Below, one piece after another: positions 9,652 to 18,728 of a stretch of 64,000 bases of DNA (the stretch's first letter is position 1; every line of letters starts with the position of its first letter). Source of the DNA: Dokdonia donghaensis DSW-1 (GTDB taxonomy: Bacteria > Bacteroidota > Bacteroidia > Flavobacteriales > Flavobacteriaceae); assembly GCF_001653755.1 (NCBI RefSeq), contig NZ_CP015125.1, forward strand, positions 2,985,501-3,049,500, given 5' to 3'. Position numbers and translations under genes: made by a program. A model generated the notes under the pieces. It made no database searches. It saw nothing but the letters and a program-made list of their open reading frames with translations, and was not told where the DNA came from.

Positions 9652-10917
9652 TCAAACCAATAATTGAAACAACTCGGGTTTATCATTAAGATATTCACCA
9701 AAGAACTTACGCTTATGCATTCTCTCTACTAGAGGTTCCAGATCTTCTGGAGATTTTATCTCAATACCCACAATAGCTGGGCCTTGCTCCCTACTGGTCT
9801 TTTTTGAATACTCAAAATAGGTGATATCGTCTGTACTACTTAGCACATCTGCAACAAACTCTTTAAGAGCGCCCGCTCGCTGCGGAAATTTAATAATAAA
9901 ATAGTGCTTTAACCCTTGATATAAGAGTGCTCGTTCTTTAATCTCTGGAGTTCTGGTAATGTCATTATTACTACCACTTACTACACAGGCTATATTCTTA
10001 CCACGTATCTCCTCTTTAAATTGATCTAAAACTGCGAGAGTAAGTGCTCCTGCAGGTTCTACTACAATGGCATCTCTGTTGTACAGATCTAGTATAGTCT
10101 GGCATATTTTACCCTCTGGCACGCTCACAACTCGATCTACTAGCTGCTGGACGATACTAAAGTTGCGTTCTCCTACTCGTTGTACAGCGGCACCATCTAC
10201 AAACTTGTCTATCTCTGTTAAGGTGGTATTCTCTTTTTGTAAAAGAGAATTCATCATCGCAGGTGCTCCTCCAGGCTCTACACCTATAATTTTTGTTTTG
10301 GGAGAAAGATGATGAAACACACTAGATAATCCTGCGATAAGGCCACCGCCGCCCACTGGTACAAATACATAATCCAGCGGCTTTTCTGACTGGGTTACCA
10401 TCTCAAGACCTACTGTAGCCTGTCCTTCTATAATTTTCTCATCATCAAAGGGGTGCACAAAGGTTTTGTGTTGTGATATGCAAGCTTCACTTGCTTTTGC
10501 ATAGGCATCATCAAAGGTGTCACCAGTGAGTACCACCTCAACCCAAGTGTCGCCAAACATTTGTACCTGCTCTACCTTTTGTTTTGGGGTAGTTGCAGGC
10601 ATATAGATGGCCCCTTTTATATGAAGTTTTGCACAACTCAGGGCTACACCTTGTGCGTGGTTACCAGCACTTGCACAAACAATACCTGCTTGCTTCTGCT
10701 CATCTGTAAGCGTACTTATTTTATTAAACGCACCACGTATTTTATAGCTACGTACCTGCTGTAAGTCCTCACGCTTTAAAAACACCTCTGCCTCATACTT
10801 TTTTGAGTATGTAAAACTGCGCATAAACGGTGTCTTTGTGACCACTTTGCGCACCCTGTTTGCCGCATCTGTTACAGATTTGAGTGTGGGTATGTATGTT
10901 TTGAGCGTTTCTTCCAT
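9652..10917 (-). CDS. ilvA: threonine ammonia-lyase (threonine deaminase)
   Basis: A 421-residue cytosolic PLP enzyme that converts threonine to 2-oxobutanoate and ammonia, the entry to isoleucine synthesis. The PLP lysine is in RSYKIRGAFNK (about K59), and the phosphate-binding glycine loop is PVGGGGLIAGL. After the catalytic domain a single C-terminal ACT-like regulatory domain (about residues 335-421, starting HYFIIKFPQRAGALKEFV) fits the short IlvA form, which normally senses isoleucine. It is the last gene of the ilvDBNCA operon, 29 bases after ilvC, and ends at a terminator. The start is ATG at 10917. Confidence 0.95.
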   Translation of the reverse strand: MEETLKTYIPTLKSVTDAANRVRKVVTKTPFMRSFTYSKKYEAEVFLKREDLQQVRSYKIRGAFNKISTLTDEQKQAGIVCASAGNHAQGVALSCAKLHIKGAIYMPATTPKQKVEQVQMFGDTWVEVVLTGDTFDDAYAKASEACISQHKTFVHPFDDEKIIEGQATVGLEMVTQSEKPLDYVFVPVGGGGLIAGLSSVFHHLSPKTKIIGVEPGGAPAMMNSLLQKENTTLTEIDKFVDGAAVQRVGERNFSIVQQLVDRVVSVPEGKICQTILDLYNRDAIVVEPAGALTLAVLDQFKEEIRGKNIACVVSGSNNDITRTPEIKERALLYQGLKHYFIIKFPQRAGALKEFVADVLSSTDDITYFEYSKKTSREQGPAIVGIEIKSPEDLEPLVERMHKRKFFGEYLNDKPELFQLLV

Positions 10918-10946
10918 AAGTATCCACCGTGAGGTGGGAATAAGTA

Positions 10947-12443
10947 CTAGCTTAGAACAGCTTCTTGCTCTTCGGTTTTTACCTTTTTCATTGCAACCAT
11001 TGCTTTACGTAGGGTTGCTCCTATTTCTTCTACAGGATGATTACGTATGGCATCATTTACAGCAATGAGCTCTTGATTATCTACTCCATTATCGTGAGTA
11101 AAAGAAGCGCCTATAATATCTGTATCAACAGTTTTCATAAAGTCTGTAAGGAGTGGTTTACAGGCGTGATCAAAAAGATAACAACCATACTCTGCCGTGT
11201 CAGAAATAATACGATTCATCTCAAAAAGCTTCTTTCTTGCGATGGTATTTGCAATAAGTGGTGTCTCGTGTAGTGACTCATAATAAGCACTTTCTTCTAT
11301 AATACCTGCAGCTGTCATCGTTTCAAACGCTAGCTCTACACCAGCCTTTACCATTGCTACCATAAGCACACCGTGATCAAAATACTCTTGCTCACTTATC
11401 TCTTGTGATGTGATTTCTTGCTTTTCGAAGTTGGTCTCACCTGTTGCTGCTCTCCAGGTGTGAAGATTTTTATCATCTGCAGCCCAGTCTTCCATCATAG
11501 TTTTTGAGAAGTGACCAGAGATAATATCATCCATATGCTTCTCAAAAAGTGGTCTCATTATATCCTTAAGCTCTTCTGATAGGTTATATGCTTTAATCTT
11601 AGACGGGTTATCTAGACGATCCATCATATTTGTGATACCACCGTGCTTAAGTGCTTCTGTAATAGTCTCCCATCCATACTGTATGAGTTTACCTGCATAT
11701 GCCGGGTCTATACCCTTCTCTACCATTTTATCAAAACAGAGTATTGATCCCGTTTGTAACACACCACATAAGATGGTTTGCTCGCCCATAAGATCAGACT
11801 TTACCTCTGCCACAAAAGAAGATTCTAGCACACCTGCTCTGTGACCACCTGTAGCCGCTGCATATGCTTTAGCTTGAGCAAGCCCCTTTCCTTCTGGATC
11901 ATTATCTGGGTGTACTGCGATAAGTGTAGGTACGCCAAAACCTCTTTTATATTCCTCACGTACCTCAGACCCTGGACACTTAGGAGCTACCATAATTACC
12001 GTAAGGTCATCACGTACCTGCATCCCTTCTTCTACAATATTAAAACCGTGAGAATAAGCAAGAGTAGCCCCTTGCTTCATAAGTGGCATAACTGCTTTTA
12101 CTACTGCCGTATGCTGCTTATCTGGAGTAAGGTTTAAAACTAGATCTGCCGTAGGGATTAATTCTTCATAAGTTCCTACCGTAAAACCATTTGAGGTTGC
12201 ATTTTTATAAGACTGGCGCTTTTCTGTAATTGCTCCTTCTCTTAATGCATAAGAAATATCACAGCCGCTATCTCTCATATTAAGACCTTGGTTAAGTCCT
12301 TGTGCACCGCACCCTACAATCACGATTTTCTTATCTGCAATGGCAGCAATACCATCTTCAAACTCACTGGCATCCATAAAGCGGCATTTTCCCAGTTGTG
12401 ATAATTGATCCCTTAGTGGTAATGTGTTAAAATAATTTTTCAT
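10947..12443 (-). CDS. ilvC: ketol-acid reductoisomerase, class II
   Basis: A 498-residue enzyme that isomerises and reduces acetolactate or acetohydroxybutyrate with NADPH, the second common step of valine and isoleucine synthesis. The Rossmann segment is KKIVIVGCGAQGLNQGLNMR. The length, about 160 residues more than the short class I form, and the duplicated helical C-terminal domain (with ELAFETMTAAGI and a long second knotted half) mark it as class II, the form in E. coli and Bacteroidota. It lies between ilvN and ilvA. The 91-base gap before it holds one copy of the iterated palindrome. Confidence 0.96.
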   Translation of the reverse strand: MKNYFNTLPLRDQLSQLGKCRFMDASEFEDGIAAIADKKIVIVGCGAQGLNQGLNMRDSGCDISYALREGAITEKRQSYKNATSNGFTVGTYEELIPTADLVLNLTPDKQHTAVVKAVMPLMKQGATLAYSHGFNIVEEGMQVRDDLTVIMVAPKCPGSEVREEYKRGFGVPTLIAVHPDNDPEGKGLAQAKAYAAATGGHRAGVLESSFVAEVKSDLMGEQTILCGVLQTGSILCFDKMVEKGIDPAYAGKLIQYGWETITEALKHGGITNMMDRLDNPSKIKAYNLSEELKDIMRPLFEKHMDDIISGHFSKTMMEDWAADDKNLHTWRAATGETNFEKQEITSQEISEQEYFDHGVLMVAMVKAGVELAFETMTAAGIIEESAYYESLHETPLIANTIARKKLFEMNRIISDTAEYGCYLFDHACKPLLTDFMKTVDTDIIGASFTHDNGVDNQELIAVNDAIRNHPVEEIGATLRKAMVAMKKVKTEEQEAVLS

Positions 12444-12472
12444 TGTAATTACATTGCGGAGAATTCTTTTTT

Positions 12473-12488
12473 TGCTTTCGCGAAAGCG
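12473..12488. repeat. iterated palindrome copy 3 (TGCTTTCGCGAAAGCG), ilvN-ilvC gap
   Basis: One end base differs from the perfect 16-mer. It lies inside the operon, 30 bases upstream of the ilvC start, so it would be transcribed and can fold into a hairpin. Confidence 0.88.
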
Positions 12489-12534
12489 GTCTTACCCTCC
12501 TAGGTTGTTGGATTAGTTCTTTTATATTAGTTAT

Positions 12535-13095
12535 CTAAGCTTGGGATTTGCCAAAGGCGACCTCATTACTCTCTTCTATACGTTGTAATAATGTAGAAAT
12601 AGGCATCTCTGTTTTTGTGACTGCTATTCTACCAGAGCGTGTAAATTGCATTATCCCAAAAGGTTTAAGCTCTCTATGTACAAGCTCAATCTCTGAGCGT
12701 CTTCCTGCTTTTTCAAGCACAAAGAAGTCCTTATTCACAGTCACGATACGCGCCTGACTTTCCTTTATGATATTCTGAATTTGTGGTTCTTCAAAAAGTA
12801 AGTTTGACTTAATTTTAAATAGCGCACTCTCTGTAAATATGGTTTCTTCATCTGTATGATAAAATGCCTTTATCACCTCAACTTGACGTTCTATCTGTCC
12901 CTGTATTTTTGCCATTTGCTCTTCTGTGACATTTACAACAATGATGAATTTAAACACATCATCTATCTCACTTTCTGAGGCAGAAAGGCTTTCTATATTA
13001 ATCTTACGACGCTGAAATATTGCCGAAATACGGTTTAATAACCCAATATTATTTTCGGTATATATATTTACGGTAAATGTTTTTACTTCACTCAT
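12535..13095 (-). CDS. ilvN: acetolactate synthase small (regulatory) subunit
   Basis: A 186-residue regulatory partner of IlvB. An N-terminal ACT domain (about residues 5-80: FTVNIYTENNIGLLNRISAI, then KINIESLSASES) normally binds valine and gives feedback inhibition. The C-terminal half (from RIVTVNKDFFVLEKAGRRSEI to PFGIMQFTRSGRIAV) is the conserved subunit-contact domain. The length is typical of the family (about 160-190). It follows ilvB by 46 bases. The symbol ilvH would be equally valid. Confidence 0.93.
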   Translation of the reverse strand: MSEVKTFTVNIYTENNIGLLNRISAIFQRRKINIESLSASESEIDDVFKFIIVVNVTEEQMAKIQGQIERQVEVIKAFYHTDEETIFTESALFKIKSNLLFEEPQIQNIIKESQARIVTVNKDFFVLEKAGRRSEIELVHRELKPFGIMQFTRSGRIAVTKTEMPISTLLQRIEESNEVAFGKSQA

Positions 13096-13141
13096 AGGTA
13101 ACCTGTTTATGTATACTTTGTACTACTGTATATACTGGTTA

Positions 13142-14866
13142 TTATTCTAGTCTTATATCTGATACAGATGCTCCTGTAGGTATCATAGGGAAAACATTAT
13201 CTTCTTTCTCTACCATTACTTCTAAGAAGAAACTGTCCTTTGAGGCAATCATCTTCTCTACAGCTGGACCTAGTTCTTCTCTAGTACTTACCTTCTGGTT
13301 ATCTATCTCGTAGGCATCTGCTATTTTACAAAAGTTAGGATTTTTCATTGTGGTGCTAGCATATCTTTTATCAAAAAATAGTTGTTGCCACTGGCGCACC
13401 ATTCCTAAAAATTCGTTGTTAAGCACCACTATCTTAACCGGCACCTCTGCCTGAAAGATGACACCTAGCTCTTGTATAGTCATCTGGTAACCACCATCAC
13501 CTATAATGGCTACAACTTCTCGCTCTGGTGCTCCCATTTTTGCACCTATGGCTGCTGGTAATGCAAATCCCATTGTACCTAGCCCTCCAGAAGTGATGTT
13601 ACTTTTAGACTTTTTAAAGTCTGCATAACGTATACCTATCATCTGGTGCTGTCCTACATCTGTTACAATTATAGCGTCACCATTAGTTTGTTTATTGATA
13701 AGATTTACCACCTCACCCATTGTAAGACCCTCCTTAGTAGGTGAAATATCATTCTTTATGACCTTCTCATACTCGATAGCATAGAGATCTTTAAATTTTT
13801 GGTGCCAGGCTGTATGGCTTTTTTGCTCTATATGAGGTAAGATTTTTGCAAGCGTATCTTTTGAGTTACCTAGTACTGCGATGTCTGCCTTTACGTTTTT
13901 ATTTACCTCTGCAGGGTCTATCTCAAAGTGTATGACCTTAGCTTGCTTTGCATAGGTCGCGAGATTACCCGTAACACGGTCATCAAAACGCATACCGATA
14001 GCAATAAGAACATCACAATCATTTGTCAAAACGTTAGGTGCATAATTACCGTGCATACCTACCATACCTACGTTAAGAGGATGCTCTGTAGGGATTGCAG
14101 AGACACCTAAAATAGTCCAAGCAGCTGGTATTCCAGATTTTTCTACAAAAGCTTTAAACTCTTCTTCGGCTTCACCTAGTATCACTCCTTGCCCCCATAC
14201 TATCATAGGCTTTTTTGCATCGTTTATAGCTTGAGCAGCTTGAGCAATTTCTGTTTCATTTACTGTTGGTGTAGGTGTATAGCTGCGTATGTATTCACAT
14301 TTCGCGTAAGCAAAATCAAACTCTGCAAACTGTGCATCTTTTGTAATATCAATGAGTACAGGTCCTGGTCTTCCAGATCTTGCAATATAAAATGCCTTTG
14401 CAAGTACCTCTGGTATCTCCTCTGCTCTTGTGATCTGATGATTCCACTTTGTGACTGGAGTAGAGATACCTATGATATCTGTCTCTTGAAAAGCATCGCT
14501 ACCCAGTAAGTGAGAGCCTACTTGACCTGTGATACAAACCATAGGTGTACTGTCTATCTGAGCATCTGCAATACCCGTAATCAAGTTAGTCGCTCCAGGA
14601 CCAGAAGTGGCAATGGCAACTCCTACTTTACCCGTGGCACGGGCAAATCCCTGTGCAGCGTGCGTCGCTCCTTGCTCGTGTCTGGTAAGGACGTGCTTTA
14701 TTTTATCTTGATGCTTGTGTAGCTCATCATAAAAAGGCATTATAGCCCCACCAGGATACCCATAAATAAGGTCTGCTCCCTCTGCTACAAGGCAGTGTAT
14801 CAATGCCTCACTACCGCTCATTGTGGTAGTTGTAGTGTCTGATGTGTTTTGTGTCTTCACGTCCAT
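13142..14866 (-). CDS. ilvB: acetolactate synthase large (catalytic) subunit
   Basis: A 574-residue TPP- and FAD-dependent enzyme that condenses two pyruvates to acetolactate, or pyruvate with 2-oxobutanoate. Domains: N-terminal TPP-binding PYR domain (GYPGGAIMPFYDEL, with the catalytic glutamate in RHEQGATHAAQGFAR), a central FAD/DHS-like domain (about 200-335), and the C-terminal PP domain with GDGGYQMTIQEL and the Mg/TPP-binding NNEFLGMVRQWQ. It is coupled in the operon with the small subunit. The start is ATG 14866, with no in-frame Met closer to the conserved core. Confidence 0.96.
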   Translation of the reverse strand: MDVKTQNTSDTTTTTMSGSEALIHCLVAEGADLIYGYPGGAIMPFYDELHKHQDKIKHVLTRHEQGATHAAQGFARATGKVGVAIATSGPGATNLITGIADAQIDSTPMVCITGQVGSHLLGSDAFQETDIIGISTPVTKWNHQITRAEEIPEVLAKAFYIARSGRPGPVLIDITKDAQFAEFDFAYAKCEYIRSYTPTPTVNETEIAQAAQAINDAKKPMIVWGQGVILGEAEEEFKAFVEKSGIPAAWTILGVSAIPTEHPLNVGMVGMHGNYAPNVLTNDCDVLIAIGMRFDDRVTGNLATYAKQAKVIHFEIDPAEVNKNVKADIAVLGNSKDTLAKILPHIEQKSHTAWHQKFKDLYAIEYEKVIKNDISPTKEGLTMGEVVNLINKQTNGDAIIVTDVGQHQMIGIRYADFKKSKSNITSGGLGTMGFALPAAIGAKMGAPEREVVAIIGDGGYQMTIQELGVIFQAEVPVKIVVLNNEFLGMVRQWQQLFFDKRYASTTMKNPNFCKIADAYEIDNQKVSTREELGPAVEKMIASKDSFFLEVMVEKEDNVFPMIPTGASVSDIRLE

Positions 14867-14939
14867 AGGTTGTACGCTTTAAATGTTATTTCTATTCTAT
14901 CACGCTCGCTAGGCGCCTATTTACTATGCTTGTGTTGTA

Positions 14940-16619
14940 CTAGAACTCGTCTGTCACGCATCCCTTACTCGCAGATGAGACCATACGAGCATATTTATAA
15001 AGTGACCCACGTTTTACTTTAAGCTCTGGAGCTACCCAGTTCTTTTTACGTGCTTCTAGTTCGCTCTCGCTTATCTCAACATTAATTGTGTTCGTCTCAG
15101 CGTTAATCACGATGGTATCTCCATTTTCTATAAGTGCAATACCACCTCCTACTTGTGCCTCTGGCGTAATGTGTCCCACTACAAAACCGTGTGTCCCTCC
15201 AGAAAAACGACCATCTGTAATAAGTGCCACATCTTTACCTAAGCCAGCACCCATAATAGCCGCTGTAGGTTTAAGCATTTCTGGCATACCAGGTCCTCCT
15301 TGTGGTCCTTCATAGCGTATAACGACTACATCACCCTTTTTTACCTCTCCGGCACCTATACCAGCATTTGCAGCATACTCACCGTTATAAACTCTTGCGC
15401 TTCCGCGAAAGTGTAATCCCTCTTTACCGGTAATTTTTGCCACAGATCCTTCACTTGCAATATTTCCATAAAGAATACGGATGTGTCCCGTCTCCTTAAT
15501 AGGATTCTCAACCGAATGAATAACATCTTGATGTGCCTGAAGATGGTCTACAACTGCTAGATTCTCTGCAATAGTTTTACCAGTTACAGTCATACAGTCA
15601 CCGTGCAACATACCCTGCTCTAGCATATATTTTAATACGCCAGGTACTCCTCCTACATTATGTAAATCTTCCATAAGGTATTTTCCTGATGGTTTAAGAT
15701 CTGCTAGAAAAGGTGTGGTATCGCTTATTTTTTGGAAATCTTGTAGTGTAAATGACACTTGTGCAGCCTTTGCTATAGCAAGAAAGTGCAGCACAGCATT
15801 AGTAGATCCTCCCAGTACCGTTACAAGTCTCACCGCATTCTCTAGTGACTTGCGAGTAACAATGTCTGAAGGTTTTATATCTTTTTCTATTAGGTTTCTT
15901 AAAGCAGCTCCTACTCTAGCACACTCCGCAGTTTTATTTGGTGACACCGCAGGGTTAGAACTTGTATAAGGTAAGCTCATCCCTAGTGCCTCAATCGCGC
16001 TAGCCATCGTGTTTGCAGTATACATACCACCACACGCACCAGCACCTGGACAGGCTTTTTTTACCACCGTTTTAAACTCTTGCTCTGTAATACTACCAGC
16101 TACTTTTTCTCCCCAAGCTTCAAAAGCAGACACTACATCTAGCTTTTTATCTTCGTGACATCCTGGTGCTATAGTTCCTCCATAGACGAGTATAGATGGT
16201 CTATCTAGCCTAAGCTGTGCCATAAGAGCACCCGGCATATTTTTATCACAACCCACCACTGTAACCAGTGCATCATAAGACATAGCTTGTACTACAGTCT
16301 CCATTGAGTCTGCAATAATATCTCTACTAGGTAGTGAGTAGCGCATACCAGGAGTACCCATTGAGATACCGTCACTTACACCTATGGTATTATAAATAAG
16401 ACCTACCAGATCAGAAGTTTGTACTCCCTTTTTAATATCTAGTGCAAGGTTATTTAAGTGCATATTACAAGGATTACCCTCATAACCTGTACTGGCAATA
16501 CCTACTAGTGGCTTTTTAAAATCTTCATCTGTAAGGCCTATAGCGTGCAACATAGCCTGTGCAGCTGGCTGCGTAGGATCTTGAGTTACCGCTTTACTAT
16601 ATTTATTAAGTTCTTTCAA
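14940..16619 (-). CDS. ilvD: dihydroxy-acid dehydratase
   Basis: A 559-residue iron-sulfur enzyme that dehydrates dihydroxy-isovalerate or -methylvalerate to the keto acids, the third common step of branched-chain synthesis. Cluster cysteines are visible in NPCNMHLN, VVGCDKNMPGA and ACPGAGACGGMY; the C-terminal half has GRFSGGTHGFVVGH. The frame begins at TTG (16619), with no in-frame ATG between the upstream stop and the conserved LNKYSKAVTQD. A TTG start fits the usual family N-terminus. It is the first gene of the operon, with a 337-base non-coding region between it and the divergent aldehyde dehydrogenase. Confidence 0.95.
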   Translation of the reverse strand: MKELNKYSKAVTQDPTQPAAQAMLHAIGLTDEDFKKPLVGIASTGYEGNPCNMHLNNLALDIKKGVQTSDLVGLIYNTIGVSDGISMGTPGMRYSLPSRDIIADSMETVVQAMSYDALVTVVGCDKNMPGALMAQLRLDRPSILVYGGTIAPGCHEDKKLDVVSAFEAWGEKVAGSITEQEFKTVVKKACPGAGACGGMYTANTMASAIEALGMSLPYTSSNPAVSPNKTAECARVGAALRNLIEKDIKPSDIVTRKSLENAVRLVTVLGGSTNAVLHFLAIAKAAQVSFTLQDFQKISDTTPFLADLKPSGKYLMEDLHNVGGVPGVLKYMLEQGMLHGDCMTVTGKTIAENLAVVDHLQAHQDVIHSVENPIKETGHIRILYGNIASEGSVAKITGKEGLHFRGSARVYNGEYAANAGIGAGEVKKGDVVVIRYEGPQGGPGMPEMLKPTAAIMGAGLGKDVALITDGRFSGGTHGFVVGHITPEAQVGGGIALIENGDTIVINAETNTINVEISESELEARKKNWVAPELKVKRGSLYKYARMVSSASKGCVTDEF

Positions 16620-16956
16620 TGGTTTGTGGTTTTGACTGGTTAAAATTATTACTCTCTTGCGGCACCTACAGACTCAGTATAAACTACACCCGACAACCAA
16701 CGTGCACTTAAAACATTTAAAATGCTGTAAATCAGTTTTTTAAATCAATTTAAAATGGAATCCTACCCTAATTCTAGTCTTAGCATTTTTATCATAACGC
16801 TAATTATCATAGTATAAACTGTGAGATTTTAAATATTTCATAATTTGAGTTATACGATTGATCTTATTTATAACCCGCAATAAAAAATCCTAAAACTTTG
16901 TCAATGAAGAAGAGATGCCGTAAAAACAGCTTATTTTTATAGAAAACACACATATT
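16620..16956. promoter_or_regulatory. divergent intergenic region between ilvD and the aldehyde dehydrogenase
   Basis: A 337-base AT-rich stretch with no gene besides the possible leader peptide. It must contain the promoters of the ilv operon (minus strand) and of the aldehyde dehydrogenase (plus strand). I could not assign a convincing TAnnTTTG box to either; AAACTTTG near 16893 (plus strand) is one base off. No T-box-like or other known riboswitch pattern was recognised. Confidence 0.5.
16763..16810 (-). CDS. possible ilv leader peptide, MIISVMIKMLRLELG
   Basis: A 15-codon ORF (ATG at 16810, stop TAG) lying 143 bases upstream of ilvD on the same strand. Seven of its 15 residues are Ile, Val or Leu (I2, I3, V5, I7, L10, L12, L14), as expected for a peptide whose translation senses charged branched-chain tRNAs. 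I do not see a classical GC-rich terminator with a U run between it and ilvD, which weakens the attenuation reading. Ile and Leu are also common by chance in AT-rich DNA. It is a candidate only. Confidence 0.3.
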   Translation of the reverse strand: MIISVMIKMLRLELG

Positions 16957-18330
16957 TTGAAAATTCCATCCATTCTTGAAAATCAGCGTGCCTTCTTTGC
17001 GACGGGTCAAACTAAGGATATCGCATATAGGAAAGCTGCTTTAGTACGCTTTCGCGAAAGCATAAAAAATCACGAGCAAGATATCATAGATGCCCTGACA
17101 GCCGATTTTAAAAAACCAGCATTTGAAACAGTTGCTACAGAAATAAGTGTTGTCATTAAAGAAATAAACCTAGCCATAAAGGAAATCTGGAAATGGCAGA
17201 TGCCAAAAAAAGTAAAGGCTTCTTTACTTAATTTTCCCTCTAGTGCCGCCGTACATTATGAGCCCTATGGTACTGCATTAATTATTGCCCCTTGGAACTA
17301 TCCCTTTCAACTTGCCGTAGGGCCTATGATAGGCGCTATTGCTGCAGGAAATACAGTAGTATTAAAACCTAGCGAACTTACACCTAACACCGCAAATCTC
17401 TTAGAAATAATAATTACAGAAGTGTTTGACCTGGCTTATGTACACATTGTACAAGGTGATAAAGAGGTAGCTCAAGAACTTCTTAAACAACGCTGGGATT
17501 ACATATTCTTTACTGGTAGTGTACCCGTAGGAAAAATAGTTTATAAAGCAGCCGCAGCATATCTTACACCAGTTACCCTAGAGCTAGGTGGTAAAAGTCC
17601 TTGTGTGGTAGATGAGACAGCTCTTATACAACAAACAGCCAGACGCATTGTATGGGGTAAATTTGTAAATGCAGGACAGACCTGTATTGCTCCAGATTAT
17701 ATACTTGTGCACTCCTCTGTTAAAGATGCATTACTCAAAGCTATAGCTATAGAAATTACTAAGGCTTATGGAGCTGACCCAAAGATTTCACAAGATTTTG
17801 CTCGCATAATCAATGAGAAAAATTTTGATAGACTCTCTGAGATGCTTGAGAATGCAACTATTTATAAAGGTGGACAAACTGATAAGAATGACCTCTATAT
17901 TGCTCCTACCGTACTTACTGATGTATCTGTAGCAGATAAGGTAATGCAGGATGAAATCTTTGGCCCTATATTACCTGTGCTTACTTATGATAAAAATGAG
18001 GAAATTGCATCGGTTATCAACGCTATGGAAAAACCGCTGAGTGCGTATGTTTTTTCGCGAAAGCGTTCTTTTAAGAATTGGTTTAATAGCACTTTTTCTT
18101 ATGGAGGTGGTGCTATGAATGATACACTTATTCATTTTATAAATGACAAGCTCGCCTTTGGTGGTGTGGGACACTCTGGTATAGGTAGCTATCACGGCGA
18201 GAAGAGTTTTTACACATTTAGTCACGCAAAGTCTGTGGTAAAAAGAGGCACCTGGCTCGATGTGCCAGTAAGATATGCTCCATATAAGGGTAAATTGAGC
18301 CTTCTTAAAAAATTTATGAACTGGCTGTAA
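16957..18330 (+). CDS. aldehyde dehydrogenase, class 3-like
   Basis: A 457-residue NAD(P)-dependent aldehyde dehydrogenase that oxidises aldehydes, probably fatty or aromatic, to acids. The length and the short N-terminus fit the class 3/AlkH/coniferyl aldehyde group. Visible motifs: the fold signature PWNYPFQLAVGPM, cofactor loop FFTGSVPVGK, the general base in TLELGGKSP, and the nucleophile in NAGQTCIAPDY. The C-terminus has a hydrophobic/basic end that may touch the membrane. The start codon is TTG (MKIPSILENQ); there is no better start. Two copies of the iterated palindrome lie inside it, one encoding RFRES (residues 31-37) and one encoding FSRKR in the C-terminal third. It is apparently monocistronic. 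Confidence 0.9.
   Translation: MKIPSILENQRAFFATGQTKDIAYRKAALVRFRESIKNHEQDIIDALTADFKKPAFETVATEISVVIKEINLAIKEIWKWQMPKKVKASLLNFPSSAAVHYEPYGTALIIAPWNYPFQLAVGPMIGAIAAGNTVVLKPSELTPNTANLLEIIITEVFDLAYVHIVQGDKEVAQELLKQRWDYIFFTGSVPVGKIVYKAAAAYLTPVTLELGGKSPCVVDETALIQQTARRIVWGKFVNAGQTCIAPDYILVHSSVKDALLKAIAIEITKAYGADPKISQDFARIINEKNFDRLSEMLENATIYKGGQTDKNDLYIAPTVLTDVSVADKVMQDEIFGPILPVLTYDKNEEIASVINAMEKPLSAYVFSRKRSFKNWFNSTFSYGGGAMNDTLIHFINDKLAFGGVGHSGIGSYHGEKSFYTFSHAKSVVKRGTWLDVPVRYAPYKGKLSLLKKFMNWL
17047..17062. repeat. iterated palindrome copy 4, in aldehyde dehydrogenase
   Basis: CGCTTTCGCGAAAGCA, read in the frame giving R-F-R-E-S. Confidence 0.88.
18051..18065. repeat. iterated palindrome copy 5 (half-degenerate), in aldehyde dehydrogenase
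   Basis: TTTTTCGCGAAAGCG. The TTTCGCGAAA core is intact and the left arm has lost its CG; read as F-S-R-K-R. Confidence 0.8.
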
Positions 18331-18342
18331 AGCTATAAAAAT

Positions 18343-18373
18343 GGGGCATTTACCCCTAGCGAAATGCTCCCCT
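18343..18373 (+). terminator. weak hairpin after the aldehyde dehydrogenase gene
   Basis: GGGGCATTT (18343-18351) can pair with AAATGCTCC (18362-18370), with one G-U pair and a 10-base loop. Only a poor T-rich tract follows. A leaky terminator is possible. Confidence 0.4.
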
Positions 18374-18422
18374 TCCTGCTATCTTTACGTATGTTTAACT
18401 TCCCCCTTATAATCACAGTATT

Positions 18423-18728
18423 ATGGGTAGACCGTCAAAAACAGAACGTTTAAAAAGTGCTAGACCTCTTATTATGCAATCAACACTGACCTTTTGCAAA
18501 TTAAATTTACAAAAGCTTTATGCACGTAGTAGAAGATTACAACTCACGCACTGGAACGAAGATCAGGATTATGCAGATTATATTAATAATCTTTGGGCCA
18601 CAATGCTCAAGCATAAAGCGCTGAAGGAGGAAGCTTTAAAACTAGAAGAAATGCTAGGTACAGGTGATGCTGTACAAATACTAAGCGATATCGTTATGGA
18701 ACATCGTCAATCAAGTAACGGACAATAA
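18423..18728 (+). CDS. small protein of unknown function
   Basis: A 101-residue protein I do not recognise. It starts MGRPSKTERLK, a basic segment that looks like an AT-hook (GRP core) or nucleic-acid-binding arm. The middle is rich in Arg, Lys and Leu (LQKLYARSRRLQLTHW), and residues 50-95 are likely amphipathic helix (ADYINNLWATMLKHKALKEEALKLEEML). There is no signal peptide or membrane segment, so it is probably cytosolic. Its last 18 bases overlap the 3' end of pxpC on the other strand. The ORF is well formed with an ATG, but coding status rests only on its length and composition. Confidence 0.6.
   Translation: MGRPSKTERLKSARPLIMQSTLTFCKLNLQKLYARSRRLQLTHWNEDQDYADYINNLWATMLKHKALKEEALKLEEMLGTGDAVQILSDIVMEHRQSSNGQ

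Noticed and set aside
9393..9701. 102-residue minus-strand ORF between the glycosyltransferase and ilvA
   Set aside because: It runs through the shared terminator and the end of ilvA in the wrong frame.
15398..15413. Degenerate palindrome CGCTTCCGCGAAAGTG in ilvD, and similar words near 14300, 31142 and 49329
   Set aside because: They have one or more mismatches in the core and encode segments expected in their families (for example FRGSARV in IlvD), so I did not count them.
16620..16762. T-box or S-box style riboswitch before ilvD
   Set aside because: No recognisable T-box sequence, no terminator with a U run and no known aptamer core.
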